In this document: positions 25,229 through 36,724 of the stretch, piece by piece
How the letters are laid out: the number at the start of each line of letters is the position of its first letter
Numbering within the stretch: position 1 is the first letter of the stretch
From: Tamarix chinensis
Lineage: Eukaryota > Streptophyta > Magnoliopsida > Caryophyllales > Tamaricaceae
Direction of reading: 5' to 3'
NCBI GenBank assembly: GCA_030549775.1
Contig: CM060175.1
Span: forward strand, 32,157,262-32,221,261
DNA length: 64,000 nucleotides
Made by a program: the position numbers and the translations under genes
Notes under the pieces: model-generated
What the model was told of the DNA's origin: nothing
The model's input: the letters and a program-made list of their open reading frames with translations, nothing else
Databases searched by the model: none

Positions 25229-28200
25229 AAAAAGGTTTTGCCTCTGAAACCTGAATAAGTCCCAGAAATTGACTAAGATCAGCCACTTTAAAAGAATTGC
25301 TCACATTCCCAAATTTAGTAGGTAAATGAATCTTATAAGCATTATCATTAATTTTCTCTAACACAATAAATGGTCCATCCCCTCTAGAGTCTAATTTTGA
25401 CTTTCTAAAATTTGGAAATCTCTCCTTCCTAAGGTGTACCCAAACCAAGTTCCCAGGTTTGAAAATCATTCTTCTCCTTCTTTTATTAGCATGTTCAGCC
25501 ATCTGCTGCACTCTTTTGTTGATTTGTTGACTTACAGACTCATGTAACTTTTTCATATTATCAGCTCTAGATTCAGCATCAAAATTTTGTAATTCAGCAT
25601 GAGGTAAAGGACTTAAGTCTAAAGGAGTTAAAGGATTAAAACCATACACAATCTCAAATGGAGTTTTATTAGTTGTAGAATGAAAAGTCCTATTATAAGC
25701 AAATTCCACCTCAGGTAAGACATATTCCCATTGTTTAAGATTCTTTCCAAGGATGACCCTTAACATGTTTCCTAATGTTCTATTTACTACCTCAGTTTGT
25801 CCATCAGTTTGAGGGTGACAAGTTGTAGAAAACAATAAATTAGTCCCTAATTTCCCCCACAAAACTTTCCAGAAATGAATTAAAAACTTAACATCTCTAT
25901 CTGAAACTATAGTCTTAGGAATGCCATTTATTTAACTATATTAGAAAAAAATAATTCAGCCATAGCCACAACATCATTTGTTTTATTACAAGGTATAAAA
26001 TGATCCATTTTACTAAATCTATCCACTACAACCATTATTGAATACTTAGCTCTATTAGTCCTAGGTAATCCTAAAATAAAATCCAAAGAAACATCAACCC
26101 AAGGGTGGTTAGAGACAGGGAAGGGAGTATATAAACCAAATGGTTTTGAAGTAGTTTTTGCCTGCCTACAAGCAATACAATTGACATAGTATTTTAAAGT
26201 ATCTTTTTTCATGTGTTGCCAGTAAAAATGATCAGTTAAAATATCTAAAGTTTTCTGAGATCCTAGATGTGCCATTAACCCACCACTATGAGCTTCTTGA
26301 ATTAATAAACTTCTGTAAGAACATGTAGGAATACATAACCTATTTTCCCTAAACAAATAACCTGCATTAATAAAGTACTTTCCTTGGGTAGAAATTTCAC
26401 AATTTTTATAAACTTCTCTAAAATCAAGATCTTCTAAGTATAATAGTTTAATACTGGAAAAACCTAACAAAGTAGTATCACCATCATTTAATAAAGCATA
26501 TCTCCTAGATAAGGCATCTGCAACTATTTTATCACTTCCTTTCTTATACTTAATCATGTAAGGAAAACTCTCAATAAATTCTATCCATCTACCTTGTCTT
26601 CTATTTAACTTTGATTGACTTTTTAAATACTTAATAGCTTCCTGATCAGTATTAATTACAAATTCTCTATGCCACAAGTAATTTTGCCAAACTTCCAAAG
26701 CTCTTACTAAAGCATACAATTCCTTTTCATAAGTAGAATAATTCAAAGTACTACCATTCAACTTCTCACTAAAATAAGCGATTGGCTTTCCCTCTTGAGA
26801 TAGTACAACCCCTATTTCTAACCCTGAAGCATCACAATCTAATTCAAACATCTTTTCAAAGTCAGGAAGGCTCAACACAGGTGCTTGGGTTAATTTAGTC
26901 TTAAGTGTTTCAAAAGATTTTTGCTGTTCTAAACCCCAACTAAACCTATTATCCTTCTTTAATATGGTAGTCAAGGGAGCAGCTATAGTACTGAAATTCC
27001 TAACAAATCTTCTGTAGAAAGAACACAACCCATGAAAACTTCTTACTTCAGTTACACTCTTTGGCACAAGCCATTCTTGAATAGCTCTAATATTATCTTC
27101 ATCTACAGATATACCATCTTTTCCTACCACAAATCCTAAGAAAACCACACTCTCCAAACAAAATCTAGACTTAGTTAAATTAGCATAAAGTTGTTCTGTC
27201 TTAAACACATTCAAAATAATCCTTAAGTGTCTCAAGTGTTCCTCTAAAGACTTACTATATATAAGTATGTCATCCAAATAAACAACCACAAATTTTCCAA
27301 TAAATTCCCTCAAAACATAGTTCATAAGCCTCATAAAAGTACTAGGAGCATTTGACAACCCAAAAGGCATTACCAACCATTCATATAATCCAAAAGTAGT
27401 TTTAAAAGCTGTATTCCACTCATCTCCTAGTTTCATCCTAATTTGATGGTACCCACTTTTTAAATCTATTTTTGAAAATATAACAGCACCATGCAATTGA
27501 TCCAAGATTTCATCAAGCCTAGGGATAGGATATCTATACTTTATAGTTATCTTATTTACTGCCCTGCTATCCACACAGATCCTCCAACTACCATCCTTTT
27601 TAGGCACTAACAACACTAGTACTGCACAATGACTCATAGATTCCTTAATGTATCCCTTACTTAACAATTCAGAGACCTGTCTTTTTAGTTCCTTAACCTC
27701 CTCAGGATTAGCCGTATAAGCAGGTCTGTTTGGTATAATAGCTCCTGGAATAAAATCTATTTGATGTTCTATTCCCCTTAATGGAGGTAACCCACTAGGA
27801 ATGTCCTCAGGAAACAATTCACTATATTCTTCCAATAATTGTTTCACTGTACTAGGTATTTCTCCACTTATTCCTAGCTGACACTCATAACAGTCCTTAT
27901 ACACCATTAAATACACATTGGCATTTCTTTTCATTGCCTTCCCTACATCCTTAATTTTAGCATAAAACCCAGATGTTCCTTTCATGTCCTTTGAACTAAT
28001 ATCATTCTCCAAACTAGGTTTAGATAACTCCTTATAATCAGACTTAATTTTAATTTGATCCTCAAATATTTCTTTTGGAGTCATAGGTGCTAAGATAATC
28101 TTCCTATCATCCTTCTGTACTGTATACCTATTTTTATAACCATCATGTATTACCCTCCTATCATATTGCCAAGGTCTACCTAACAACAAGTGAGCAGCAT

Positions 28201-28822
28201 GCATAGGAACTATATCACATAAAATAGAATCTTTATATTTTGCTAATTTTAAATTTACTAAAACTTGTTGACTAACTTTGACATCTCCCAACTCATTAAG
28301 CCATTGCAATCTATATGGTTTCGGATGTTTAGTATTTGTTAAACCTAATTTAGACACTAACAGAGTACTAGTAGTATTAATACAACTACCACTATCTATG
28401 GCCATGTTAAAGCATTTATCATCAATTAGACACCTGGTATGAAATATATTTTCTCTCTGTATAGCATTAGAATCAGGTAATTTATTACTATTTAAAGCCC
28501 TATGTACTACAAAAAGATCCCTACTCACTGGCAATTCTACTTCTTCCTCTAGATCACTATCATCTTCTCTGATTACACTAACCTCTTCATCTTCTTCTTT
28601 AGATTCAGATTCTATGTCTCCAGATTCTCTAATTAAAACGTTTCTCTTGTTTGGACATTCAGAAGCTATATGTCTTAATCCTCTACATCTAAAAAATTTA
28701 ATATCATTAGTTCTGTTTGGTCCATTCACAGGGTTTGTCATCACATTCTTACCCTTTTCAAACTTATTTCCTACCTTAACTTCATTGTTCCTACCTTTAG
28801 ATTCAACCTTAATAGTATTCTT
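25227..28822 (-). pseudogene. E2 pol: zinc knuckle, protease, RT, RNase H, integrase
   Basis: Residue numbers count from the methionine at 28744. A zinc knuckle lies at about 17-30, but its first Cys is Phe ([14 protein letters not shown]). Protease has DSG at 117-119. RT has Asp427 in [13 protein letters not shown] and YLDD at 489-492. RNase H has D638, E675 and D700. VADALSRR follows at 741-748. Integrase has H826, H839, C856 and C859, the first catalytic Asp in VSLDFI (888), SDRD and QTEVVN, and a GDGPF...VADLS C-terminus. A one-base loss near 25930, just after NIVK, shifts the frame in the integrase core. The upstream part runs in frame to gag and is closed only by TAG at 28823-28825. RT and RNase H look intact. 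No chromodomain is visible. Confidence 0.93.
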
Positions 28823-29761
28823 CTAGTTTTCAGAAGTAGTTCCCCCAAAGTTTCTCCTTACTATATTCTTAAACCCAATCCCAGGGAGTTTATATTGCCT
28901 AAACTTCCTTAACTGAATCTCTATCTTAGTAGCTATATTTACCATCTCATTTAAAGTCCCACAAGGATATAGTTCTACTTTATCAACTATCTCTGAATTT
29001 AATCCACTCAGAAACCTAGCCATGGTAGCATCATCATCCTCAATAACTTTTGTCTTAATAATCAAAACCTCTAATTCCTTATAATAATCATCCACTGTCG
29101 TCACTCCTTGACTAATTGTTTGCAATCTCTTATGTAATTCCCTATAATAGTAACTTGGCACAAACCTCTTTCTCATTAAAGTTTTAAATTCTACCCAAGT
29201 CTGTATAGGTGGTTCCCCACACCTACGTCTAGTTAACACCAAGTTATGATACCAAGAGGAAGCATACTCAGTAAATTCTTCTATAGCTACCTTAATTTTC
29301 TTTTCCTTAGAATAGTTATAACACTCAAACACTAGTTCTATTTTCCTTTCCCACTCAAAATAATAATCAGGGTCATTCCTGCCATTAATCCCAGGTATAC
29401 TAAGCTTAAGATTATTTAAAATTCTATCAATGAACTCTAATTCCCTATCTTGCCTATTGTTCTGCCTAGGCATCCTATCACAATTGTTAGATACTTGATC
29501 TTCCAACTCTTCTAGATTAGCTATGGGTGGAATTCTAATCCTAGGGTCTATAGGAGCCCTTCCTAATACTTCTGCTTGGTTAGTTTCAACTCTATTATGT
29601 TGTAATTCATTGATTCTTATTTCCTGTTCTCCTCGTCTTTGTTCTAGGTTTGCAGATAATACAGCATATTGAGCAGTCATTTGTTCTTGAAAAGTCCTAA
29701 GAGTTTCTAATAGATCATTACTGGAAACAGATTGATTAATAGACTATCCATTGTTAGACAT
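28823..29761 (-). pseudogene. E2 gag
   Basis: The likely original start is ATG at 29761-29759, followed after five codons by an in-frame TAG. The next methionine is at 29680, from which 285 codons are open. The central region has the gag signature WERKIELVFECYNYSKEKKI and ASSWYHNLV, then RKRFVPSYYYRELHKRLQ and a VDDYYKELEVL helix, as in plant gypsy capsids. The frame ends at TAG 28825-28823, yet 26 further sense codons in the same frame lead directly into pol. So gag and pol were one polyprotein and the TAG is probably CAG mutated by C to T. It would assemble virus-like particles in the cytoplasm if translated. Confidence 0.9.
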
Positions 29762-30436
29762 AATGAAATTCTTTGACTTAAACAACTAACACAGCAGCAA
29801 TTAATTAACACAATCAATTTATTTAATAAATTCACACAAACAGAACACAGACTAATTACAAGAAGTATCACAGTATCAATGATTAACAGAAATAGCAATA
29901 GTATAGCTTACTCAAACTTATCCGAGCCAATAATAAATCGACAAAAATGAATAAGTAAAAGGGAACGATATTACCGCGACTGCTTAAGCAAATAATCCAC
30001 TTATTTAGGGGACCCCTCTTCTTGGACGCCTTACCCTTTTCTCGAAACCAAAGGTTCGCCGGTTACTTCACCTGAATACTTATCAACGAACAAGTAATAT
30101 CGCGAAGAAATTGGAAATTAATTATAGCAGATACTAGTATTTAGCAAGAAAAATTACGAATTGAGGTTACAAACAACAATTTGTCGTAAAGTCAGTCAAG
30201 ATTCAATTTCTTGACCAACCCTAGGTCGATTAGGGCTTCTTTTGGGAACTTCAAACAACAGACAAAATTACTTCAATCACCGGTTCTAGAACGACGGAAA
30301 TCGAGACGGCCTTCATCGTTGCAAACCCTAAAACTTCACACCTCAAAGTAAAGTTAGCGAAAACAACAGATATCAACTCAAAAATTGAAGAAAAACTTAG
30401 CAGTAACAAAGAAACTACGAGCACTTGAATAATTGA
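29762..30436 (-). other. Untranslated leader of E2
   Basis: Between the primer binding site and the gag start, about 675 bases hold no credible gene. Short minus-strand ORFs here lack any domain. The leader includes a TAGGGCTTCTTT/AAACCCTAAAAC region of no clear meaning and would carry packaging signals. Confidence 0.6.
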
Positions 30437-30449
30437 GGCTCTGATACCA
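30437..30449 (-). promoter_or_regulatory. Primer binding site of E2 (initiator-Met tRNA)
   Basis: The minus strand reads TGGTATCAGAGCC two bases after the end of the 5' LTR, a perfect complement to the 3' end of plant initiator tRNA-Met. Confidence 0.92.
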
Positions 30450-30451
30450 AA

Positions 30452-31289
30452 TGATGGAAACCTATTAGGGTTTCACGAAAGGATCGAGAAATTAATCGAA
30501 CGCAAAGTTCAATTCGCCGGTTCAGCCTAAAAAAACTCCAAAGGAAGATCCAAAGATTCAGAGGCACAGTTTTTACAACGACAAGTGAAATCGAAAAAAT
30601 AATGATCAAGATCGATCAAAGTAAGAGAGAGCAGACACAGAGAAGAAGAGCAAGTGAGAGGTTCGCCGAGAGGGGAGACACGTCGTGAGAAAGATCGAGT
30701 GAAAAATCAAGAATTGTATTCTGTTCCAATTATCTGCGTATTACAATGTTATATGGCCTATTTATACCAGCATCACAGACCGTATAACAACTCATATAAA
30801 ATACACACACAATAGATCCTAGACAACAGCATAGCCTAGCGAAACGGGAAGGAAGGTCGACCATAATTGGGCCGAAGATATGAGTTTGACCAGCCCAAGA
30901 AACTACCCCAAATACAAGGTAAGTTTTAGACATAATTCCCATCAGCTATCTATTTTAGCTAATCATGGCTATTAAGGATTGATTAATCTACAATCCAACT
31001 AGTCCATAATTAAGGACTGGGTGGCGAATTATACAACCGACCTAATTTCCATTAGCCAATTTGACCGGCGAATGCATCATATGGGGTTACAAATAATTAG
31101 CAAAAATTACATAATCTGCACACTCTAGGTACATAATTTTCACACTCCAGCAGCTGCATCCAAAGATCCATAGAATCCATATGCTGCATCACACTCCTAT
31201 TTATCCACCAAATAAGACAAATAATTGTAAGTAAATAATTCACAGCAATTATCAAAATTAATTAAGTATAAATTTTAAGGTTCATATCA
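30452..31289 (-). repeat. 5' LTR of E2 (838 bp)
   Basis: It runs from TGATGGAAACCTA to GGTTCATATCA. On the minus strand a TATA box (TATAAATA) sits at 30766-30759, so transcription would start near 30730 and run leftward into the leader and gag. It differs from the 3' LTR by scattered transitions and a few one-base indels. Confidence 0.95.
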
Positions 31290-31629
31290 CTCCTCAACTG
31301 CTACGTGACCATGGTGGTCAACCAGTGAGCAAGGAAGATGATATCCCCACAATCTCCCTCTACTCGAGCTTTTCAAATTCACATTCCCCTCTTGCCTACC
31401 TCTGTGTGCTTAGATGTTAACGAAAAATGTAAAGCAGACCTTAGTTAATGCTTAGAATCGAACAATAGCAATGGTTGCTAAAGGCATTTAAATTCCCCAA
31501 CTGGAACAAGATTGCAAAGAAGTTAATAATCAAAGCATCAAATTCGTATGCAAAGCTGAGGCACTTAATGCTAAAACTACCATGGTGTTTGGTGATTCAA
31601 GGACTATAATTGGGGCTATCAGCAAATAG
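31290..31629. other. Remainder of E3 LTR and unassigned sequence
   Basis: After the CTCCT duplication the E3 LTR continues (CAACTGCTACGTGACCATGG) to about 31430. From there to 31629 I recognise nothing. A plus-strand frame over about 31480-31629 (LEQDCKEVNNQSIKFVCKAE, then KTTMVFGDSRTII) is open for about 45 codons and looks protein-like, but has no motif I can name. The truncated family-A LTR starts abruptly at about 31630. Confidence 0.4.
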
Positions 31630-32342
31630 TTTCAGGTGGTGGCAGTGGTTGCAGGGGGCGGTGGTTGGCGTACCTAAGGTGGCAGAACTGGCCGAAGAAG
31701 ATAGATCGGGGAGCAGCTGGGTCGAGATGTGGAGGTTGAAGAAGAAAAAAAATAGACAGGGTCGGGAGCAGCAGGTCGGTCGGGGAAGGAAAGAAAAAAA
31801 GACTAGGACGACCGGTCCAGAGGAGAAAGGAAGAAGGAGAGGAGGATGTTGGGTCGGCTGTGCGTGTGGGGGGGGGAAGGATGGGCCATCGGCCTAGGGG
31901 CAAGGAGGCAGGCGTGGCAGCCTGAGCCAGGAAAGAAAAAAAGAAAAAGAAAGGAAGGAGGAAATGGAGAAAAGGATAAGGAAAAGAAAAGGGAAGGAAA
32001 ATGGGAAAATGGGAAAATGGGAAAATTTAAAATAATTGAATTTATAAAATAATAGGATGTAATATCTTTGATAATAAATTAATTTAATAATCTAATTTAA
32101 TATAATTAAATATATGGGCTTAAAAGGATAATTATAGTAAAATACTAGTTTGAAAATTTATTTAAGTAAAAAAATATGGTAAAATAACAAGATATTTATT
32201 TTTAATTTATTAAATACTCCTATCCATATTTTTATACTTAAGAATCCATAAAATAATTAAACTAAATAATTATAAAATCTAATTCATTTCAAATAAAATT
32301 TATTTATTAAATTATAGGTTTTCTAAAATTTTGGGGGATTAC
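31630..32342 (-). repeat. Truncated left (3') LTR of the Gag-only element
   Basis: It carries the purine-rich end of family A and the A+T-rich tail that ends TTTGGGGGATTACA at 32342. It aligns to about 54850-55549 with about 90 percent identity by eye. The outer 4 kb or more is missing; the break at about 31630 is abrupt. Long ORFs on both strands at 31610-32052 come from the G/A-rich composition. Confidence 0.8.
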
Positions 32343-32361
32343 ATCACTACCCCCTTAAAGA
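32343..32361 (-). promoter_or_regulatory. Polypurine-tract-like end of the Gag-only element
   Basis: The minus strand reads TTCTTTAAGGGGGTAGTGA immediately before the LTR start TGTAATCCCCC. The AAGGGGGTAGTGA run is a plausible plus-strand primer. Between it and gag (32362-32503) lies only A+T-rich sequence without a gene. Confidence 0.6.
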
Positions 32362-32503
32362 AATACTTCGTCCCCGAAGTTTACACCTTAGTACTAGGGT
32401 AACAAAGAGGGATCTAAGTTACTTGGGGTAACTACCCCCTTAAAGAAAAACTTACTTAACTATGGATAACAACTTCACCCACATTAAAAAATAAAAAAAA
32501 CAA

Positions 32504-33571
32504 CTACGCGAGGTCCGACGGTAAGCTCGAAGAAGTTGTATCCTGATCGATTGTTTGATCATCTGCTTCAGTTATCGAGGTTGAATAGGTTGCTCCAAGT
32601 GCTTGATTTGGCTGAACTGATAGTTGTTGTGTCCTCTGGATTCCTGCACGGGGTACACTGTAGCACTCATAGCTCCTGTGACCAAGTTGTCCATAGTTGT
32701 GGCATTGAACCAACTTTCCCATGCAATCCTTACCTAGATGATCTCTTTTGCAACGTCGACAATGGTAACGTCGGGTCGGTCTCTTGCTAGCCTTTGCTTT
32801 GGAAGCACTTTGATTCTTCTTATGCCAAACTTTAGTTTGGATTTGAGGCTGGGCCCACAAAACCTTGCTATCGGGGCGATGATTCTTTTCTTTGGATTCG
32901 ATCTCTTCGTTCTTCCTCTTGCTTGGGATGGAGGCTTGTTCTTAGATCAAGGCATCAGCGTTACATGCCCACTCATACACCATACTCAAATCATCAGAGA
33001 TTTTGGTTCCCATCATGCTTCGAATGTTGAAGTGAATTCCTTGCTCAAATTGAAAGATCGTCATTGCCTTGCTAGCTGCTATTCCGGGGGCTAACCTCAG
33101 GAACTCCATGAATCGTGCGTAGTACTCTCGGAATGATAGGTTTCCTTGTGTCAACTCCATGAACTCCTTTAGTTTGGCCCTCTTGGGACTTTCCGTGTAG
33201 AAATGTGTATGGATGGGAGTCTTGAAGTCTTCCCATGATATCAGTCATCCTCCTTGTGTTCGAAGGTCTTCCCACCATGTGTCGGGTGTTCCTAGAAGGA
33301 AGTACGCCATGATATTTTTCCTTCGTTCCTTAGGACAGTTGACCGCCTCGAAGGTCCTATCAATGTCTTGTATCTAGCTTTCTAGGACCACCAGGTCTTC
33401 TTTCCCGTCGTAGGTTGGGGGTCGATGACGTGAAACTCTATCCACCCAATCATCTCCGATACCTGTCTAAGGTGAAGCGGTTTGAGGTTGAGGTACTAGA
33501 GATTGTTGGGCTAAACCTACGAGCATATCAAACGCTCTATCTAGGTTGTTGATCCGTTCATCTCGATCCAT
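32504..33571 (-). pseudogene. Gag of the giant-LTR element, with two zinc knuckles
   Basis: From ATG 33571-33569 one frame runs 355 codons to 32504, broken by stops at 33467, 33374, 33245 and 32942 and by no frameshift. It begins MDRDERINNLDRAFDML. It continues with RHRPPTYDGKED, MAYFLLGTPDTWWEDLR (the gag W-rich helix), LTQGNLSFREYYARFMEFL, and a basic tail with knuckles CRRCKRDHLGKDC (CX2CX3HX4C) and CHNYGQLGHRSYEC (second Cys replaced by Tyr). Double knuckles of this kind are known from Tekay/Del-type plant gypsy Gag. All four stops are explained by single C-to-T or G-to-A changes. Nothing resembling protease follows; the gag end lies 140 bases from the PPT. Confidence 0.88.
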
Positions 33572-33749
33572 GTTGAGTTAGCTGTAAAATAGAAGTTGGT
33601 TAGGAAAGGTGCTACTTCCTCAAGCTAGGTGATCTAAGCCTAGGCCACTTAATCTACCCATACCCAACTCTCAAGACTAATCCGATTTTCAAAAAAAGGA
33701 GAGATAAGATGGGAAGTCCTTTTAAGAATCATTTAAACTTGAAAAACTT

Positions 33750-33963
33750 ATGTGAAATACATTGATAATAACTTATAGTATCAGCTCAAAACTTTTAAAG
33801 ATTGAGAAGGTTTTATGAAAATACCTAATACCAACTTGTGCTACTAGCTTAAAAAGATTAAAATCAAAAGAGTATGGTCAAAACTAGCTCGGATACCAAC
33901 TTGTGTTATCAGCCTAAAAAGATTAAAATCAAGAGCGTGGTCGAAACCAACTTGATATCAAAT
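33750..33963 (-). repeat. Leader tandem repeat (about 65 bp) with PBS-like copies
   Basis: Two clear and one decayed copies of a unit containing ATACCAACTTGTG, TAGCTTAAAAAGATTAAAATC and GTGGTC occur at about 33825-33963. Each unit carries a GGATACCAACTTG word whose complement resembles the TGGTATC start of the initiator-Met primer site. The last copy ends TTGATATCAAAT directly at the LTR start 33964, where the primer site should be. The rest of the leader (33572-33750) has no feature. Confidence 0.65.
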
Positions 33964-34453
33964 TATAACACCCCCAAAATTCACTACTGAAAAATTTCGT
34001 TTTGTTAAAATAAATAGCGGAAGAAAAATACTACATAGTGAATTTCGGGGATATTACCACCACACTTAGTACCAAACCGGTTCACTCATACCGTTTTAGG
34101 ACCAAGTGCTAAGGCTAAAGAACAAAATACCAATTGCTAGAAATTCAAACCATTTAAAATCAGAGTAGCGTAATTAAACATTTTATAAGAATAGATTCCA
34201 CCAATGGTGGTTACAAGAACAGGAATTACATTTAAATCATAAAGTAAAAGCAAGGAAGAACCCTAAAAGTCCGGATAGTCCTTACGCTCTTTCCCATTGC
34301 CCACTTGAGTAGCACCTGAAAAGACCTGCAAGGGACACTGCCCATTGAATAGGCAGGGGCCCCACAAAGGGAACCCTTTAGTACTACAGTACTCAGTAAC
34401 CCTTCAAAATGATACTTAAAAGTAGGCCCGTAATGTCACACATAATACAAAAC

Positions 34454-34477
34454 TATATATATATATATATATATATA
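34454..34477. repeat. (AT)n microsatellite
   Basis: A pure AT run of about 12 units inside LTR copy A3. Confidence 0.9.
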
Positions 34478-35070
34478 ACAAGATGTGTACATATAACATT
34501 CACATAATTAACAATCACATAAGATATCAATAGGCCATTATGAACAATCGATACTTTCGGGCCTTAAGCCATGTCATACTGCAAAGTCAATACATTCGGG
34601 CCTTAAGCCATTAGTCCATCATTATTCAATCAATCTCATATTTTATATCCATGTGAGTACAGGAACCCCACTATTATAGCTGGTGGATCGGTCACTTATA
34701 CGGCATAACACACCTAACCACTATTATGTATCGGTGGATCAGTCTCCAGGGAAAAATGCTCCTAGCCACTATTATCCGCCGGTGGATCGGTCTAGCCTCG
34801 ACTCACATGGTGTTCCACTATAAGTGATTAGTATTTTTCCATAACTTTATTCACATCCATGACTGATTTTATTGAGCTCGGGACCCCCACTATTATTGCC
34901 GGTGGATCGGTACTCATAATCATTTGCCAGGGCAACACGCTTCTGGGCCACTAATATATCTAGTGGATTGGTACTCATAATCACTTGCCAGGGCAATACA
35001 CTCCTAGACCACTATTGTAACTGGTGGATTGGTACTCAATATCATAATTCAACTAGGCCCGACTCATAAT

Positions 35071-36724
35071 CTTTCACTTTCATTATTAGTATTTTTCCTT
35101 TCTTTAATCAGCACAACAAATCCATTTATTTGCCTTGGATGGGAGATCAAGAACACGGGACACAAAGGTACACCGGTTGTAACGGTGCATACAAGCTACA
35201 CAGACCTCGAGATCGTGTTATCTTGAATAACCGCCTAAATAAGAAACAACTAATAATAATATGATTATTGATTTTCTAATAATTATAATGAAAATCATTG
35301 TAATTTTTATTTATTATTATAATTACTATTATTCTTATTAATTATATTGTTAATAAAAATAAATAATGTAGGGTATTTAAAATCACCATGAATTAATTCA
35401 CTCTTATTGAATTAAAAACACTCATGGACAAATCCCTTAATTAAAAGAGAAGAAAAGAAGAATAGTGGAAGGTCATGGTGGTGCTTTGTGGTGGCGCTTT
35501 GTGGTGGCGAGTAGGTGGTGGTGTGCATCGGCCAAGGGGAAATAAATGGAGGCTAACCAATGTTGAAGATGAATTACAAAAGAGGACAAGACCAAGTTAA
35601 TAAGTTATAAGATATTTTAAGTTGCTTAACTAAGTGTATAAGGATAATATGATAATAGGATAGAGTTGTAGATTTTTTGTGTGGGTGGTGGACTGTTGGT
35701 AGCTCATGAGTTGATCATATCCCTTGATTTGTCTAGGTTTGACACGTGGAAGGTTAGGACTAAGTTTCACAAAAGTTAGAATACCTATGGGTACTGAAAT
35801 AAGAGTTTTAGTAGTGATTAATACTCGAATAGGACGAGATAAAATCCAAAAATATATATATATAAAAATAACTCAATATTTTCAATGCATTTATAGCTAA
35901 ATATTGCCAAAATATAATGATTTATAAATTTTCATAAATTTTAGACATCAAAATAGGTTGCTTCGTGACTTAAAAGCATAGAAATAGCTGAATGAAGTGT
36001 GAATCGTACTTTTTCATAGAGAATTATGATTAGAATTTTGAAATAACCTTGGAGACTTAAAAACCAATAATTTTAAAAATAAAAGATTTAAAATGATATG
36101 GAAGGAGTATGATATCCTAAAGTGGCTCAGAATGTCTCATGGAAACAAACTTCTAAGATGGGTTTAGAAGACAAAAATAAAAATTTTCAACAATGAAACA
36201 AGAGTTTTAACTTAATCAAAGGATGTAAAAAAATATGCATAATAAAATATTTTATTAAAAATTAAAACAAACCTTGAATAACTCAAGTTTTCAAGAAGTG
36301 GGGTGTTATACCAAACTCCTTCAAAATTAAATCATTCGACCCTTTTAGGCCATCTCATACATATCAGAGTGTTCTAATTGCAATCATTGCATGAAAGAAC
36401 ATGCACAAACTTCCTAACCATTTGAACTCTTCGGGTAGTATTAATGTCTTTCACTTTCATTATTAGTATTTTTCCTTTTTTTAATCAGCACAACAAATCC
36501 ATTTATTTGCCTTGGATGGGAGATCAAGAACACGGGACACAAAGGTACACCGGTTGTACTGGTGCATACAAGCCACCATTCCCGATCTCGAGGTCTTTCA
36601 CTTTAAGTATTAATGTCTTAATTAAAGTGATCACGAAAAGCAAAATAATCAGATACTTATTCACTTTCAATCGTTCTGATATCATTAGTTGTTTCTTATT
36701 TAGGCGGTTATTCAAGATAACACG
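35071..36724. repeat. Rearrangement scar: 126-bp direct and two inverted duplications around foreign DNA
   Basis: The segment 35071-35196 is repeated directly at 36448-36573, nearly identical. After the first copy, 35204-35215 is the reverse complement of 36583-36594, and 35214-35254 is the reverse complement of 36684-36724, both exact by eye. Between lie about 1.2 kb (35255-36447) absent from copies A2 and A4. These include an A+T-rich stretch, an LTR-like end GGGGTGTTATA at about 36310 and 130 unassigned bases. The pattern suits break repair with template switching inside the LTR. Confidence 0.75.
35255..36447. other. Foreign insert in LTR copy A3
   Basis: It is not part of family A. The main part ends AAGAAGTGGGGTGTTATA near 36310, resembling the terminal GGGGTRTTACA of the plant gypsy LTRs here, so it may be a piece of another LTR. 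A GGTGGTGC/GGTGGCG repeat lies near 35480-35525. The remaining 36311-36447 is unlike the rest and unidentified. No coding region supported. Confidence 0.45.

Larger units (their letters stand above)
24377..31289 (-). mobile_element. Complete Ty3/gypsy LTR retrotransposon E2 (6.9 kb)
   Basis: This is a structurally complete element: LTRs at 24377-25215 and 30452-31289, PPT at 25216-25228, PBS at 30437-30449, gag-pol between, and a perfect 5-bp duplication CTCCT at 24372-24376 and 31290-31294. It is transcribed on the minus strand. The two LTRs differ at many scattered sites, mostly transitions (roughly 5 percent by eye), so it is younger than its neighbours but not recent. The domain order Gag, protease, RT, RNase H, integrase is Ty3/gypsy. 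The RNase H and integrase wording resembles chromovirus (CRM- or Tekay-type) polyproteins, yet no chromodomain follows the integrase. Coding changes (listed under gag and pol) should make it non-autonomous now. Confidence 0.95.

Noticed and set aside
28614..28826. Plus-strand ORF in E2
   Set aside because: Opposite to the zinc-knuckle end of gag-pol, which has clear domain matches on the minus strand.
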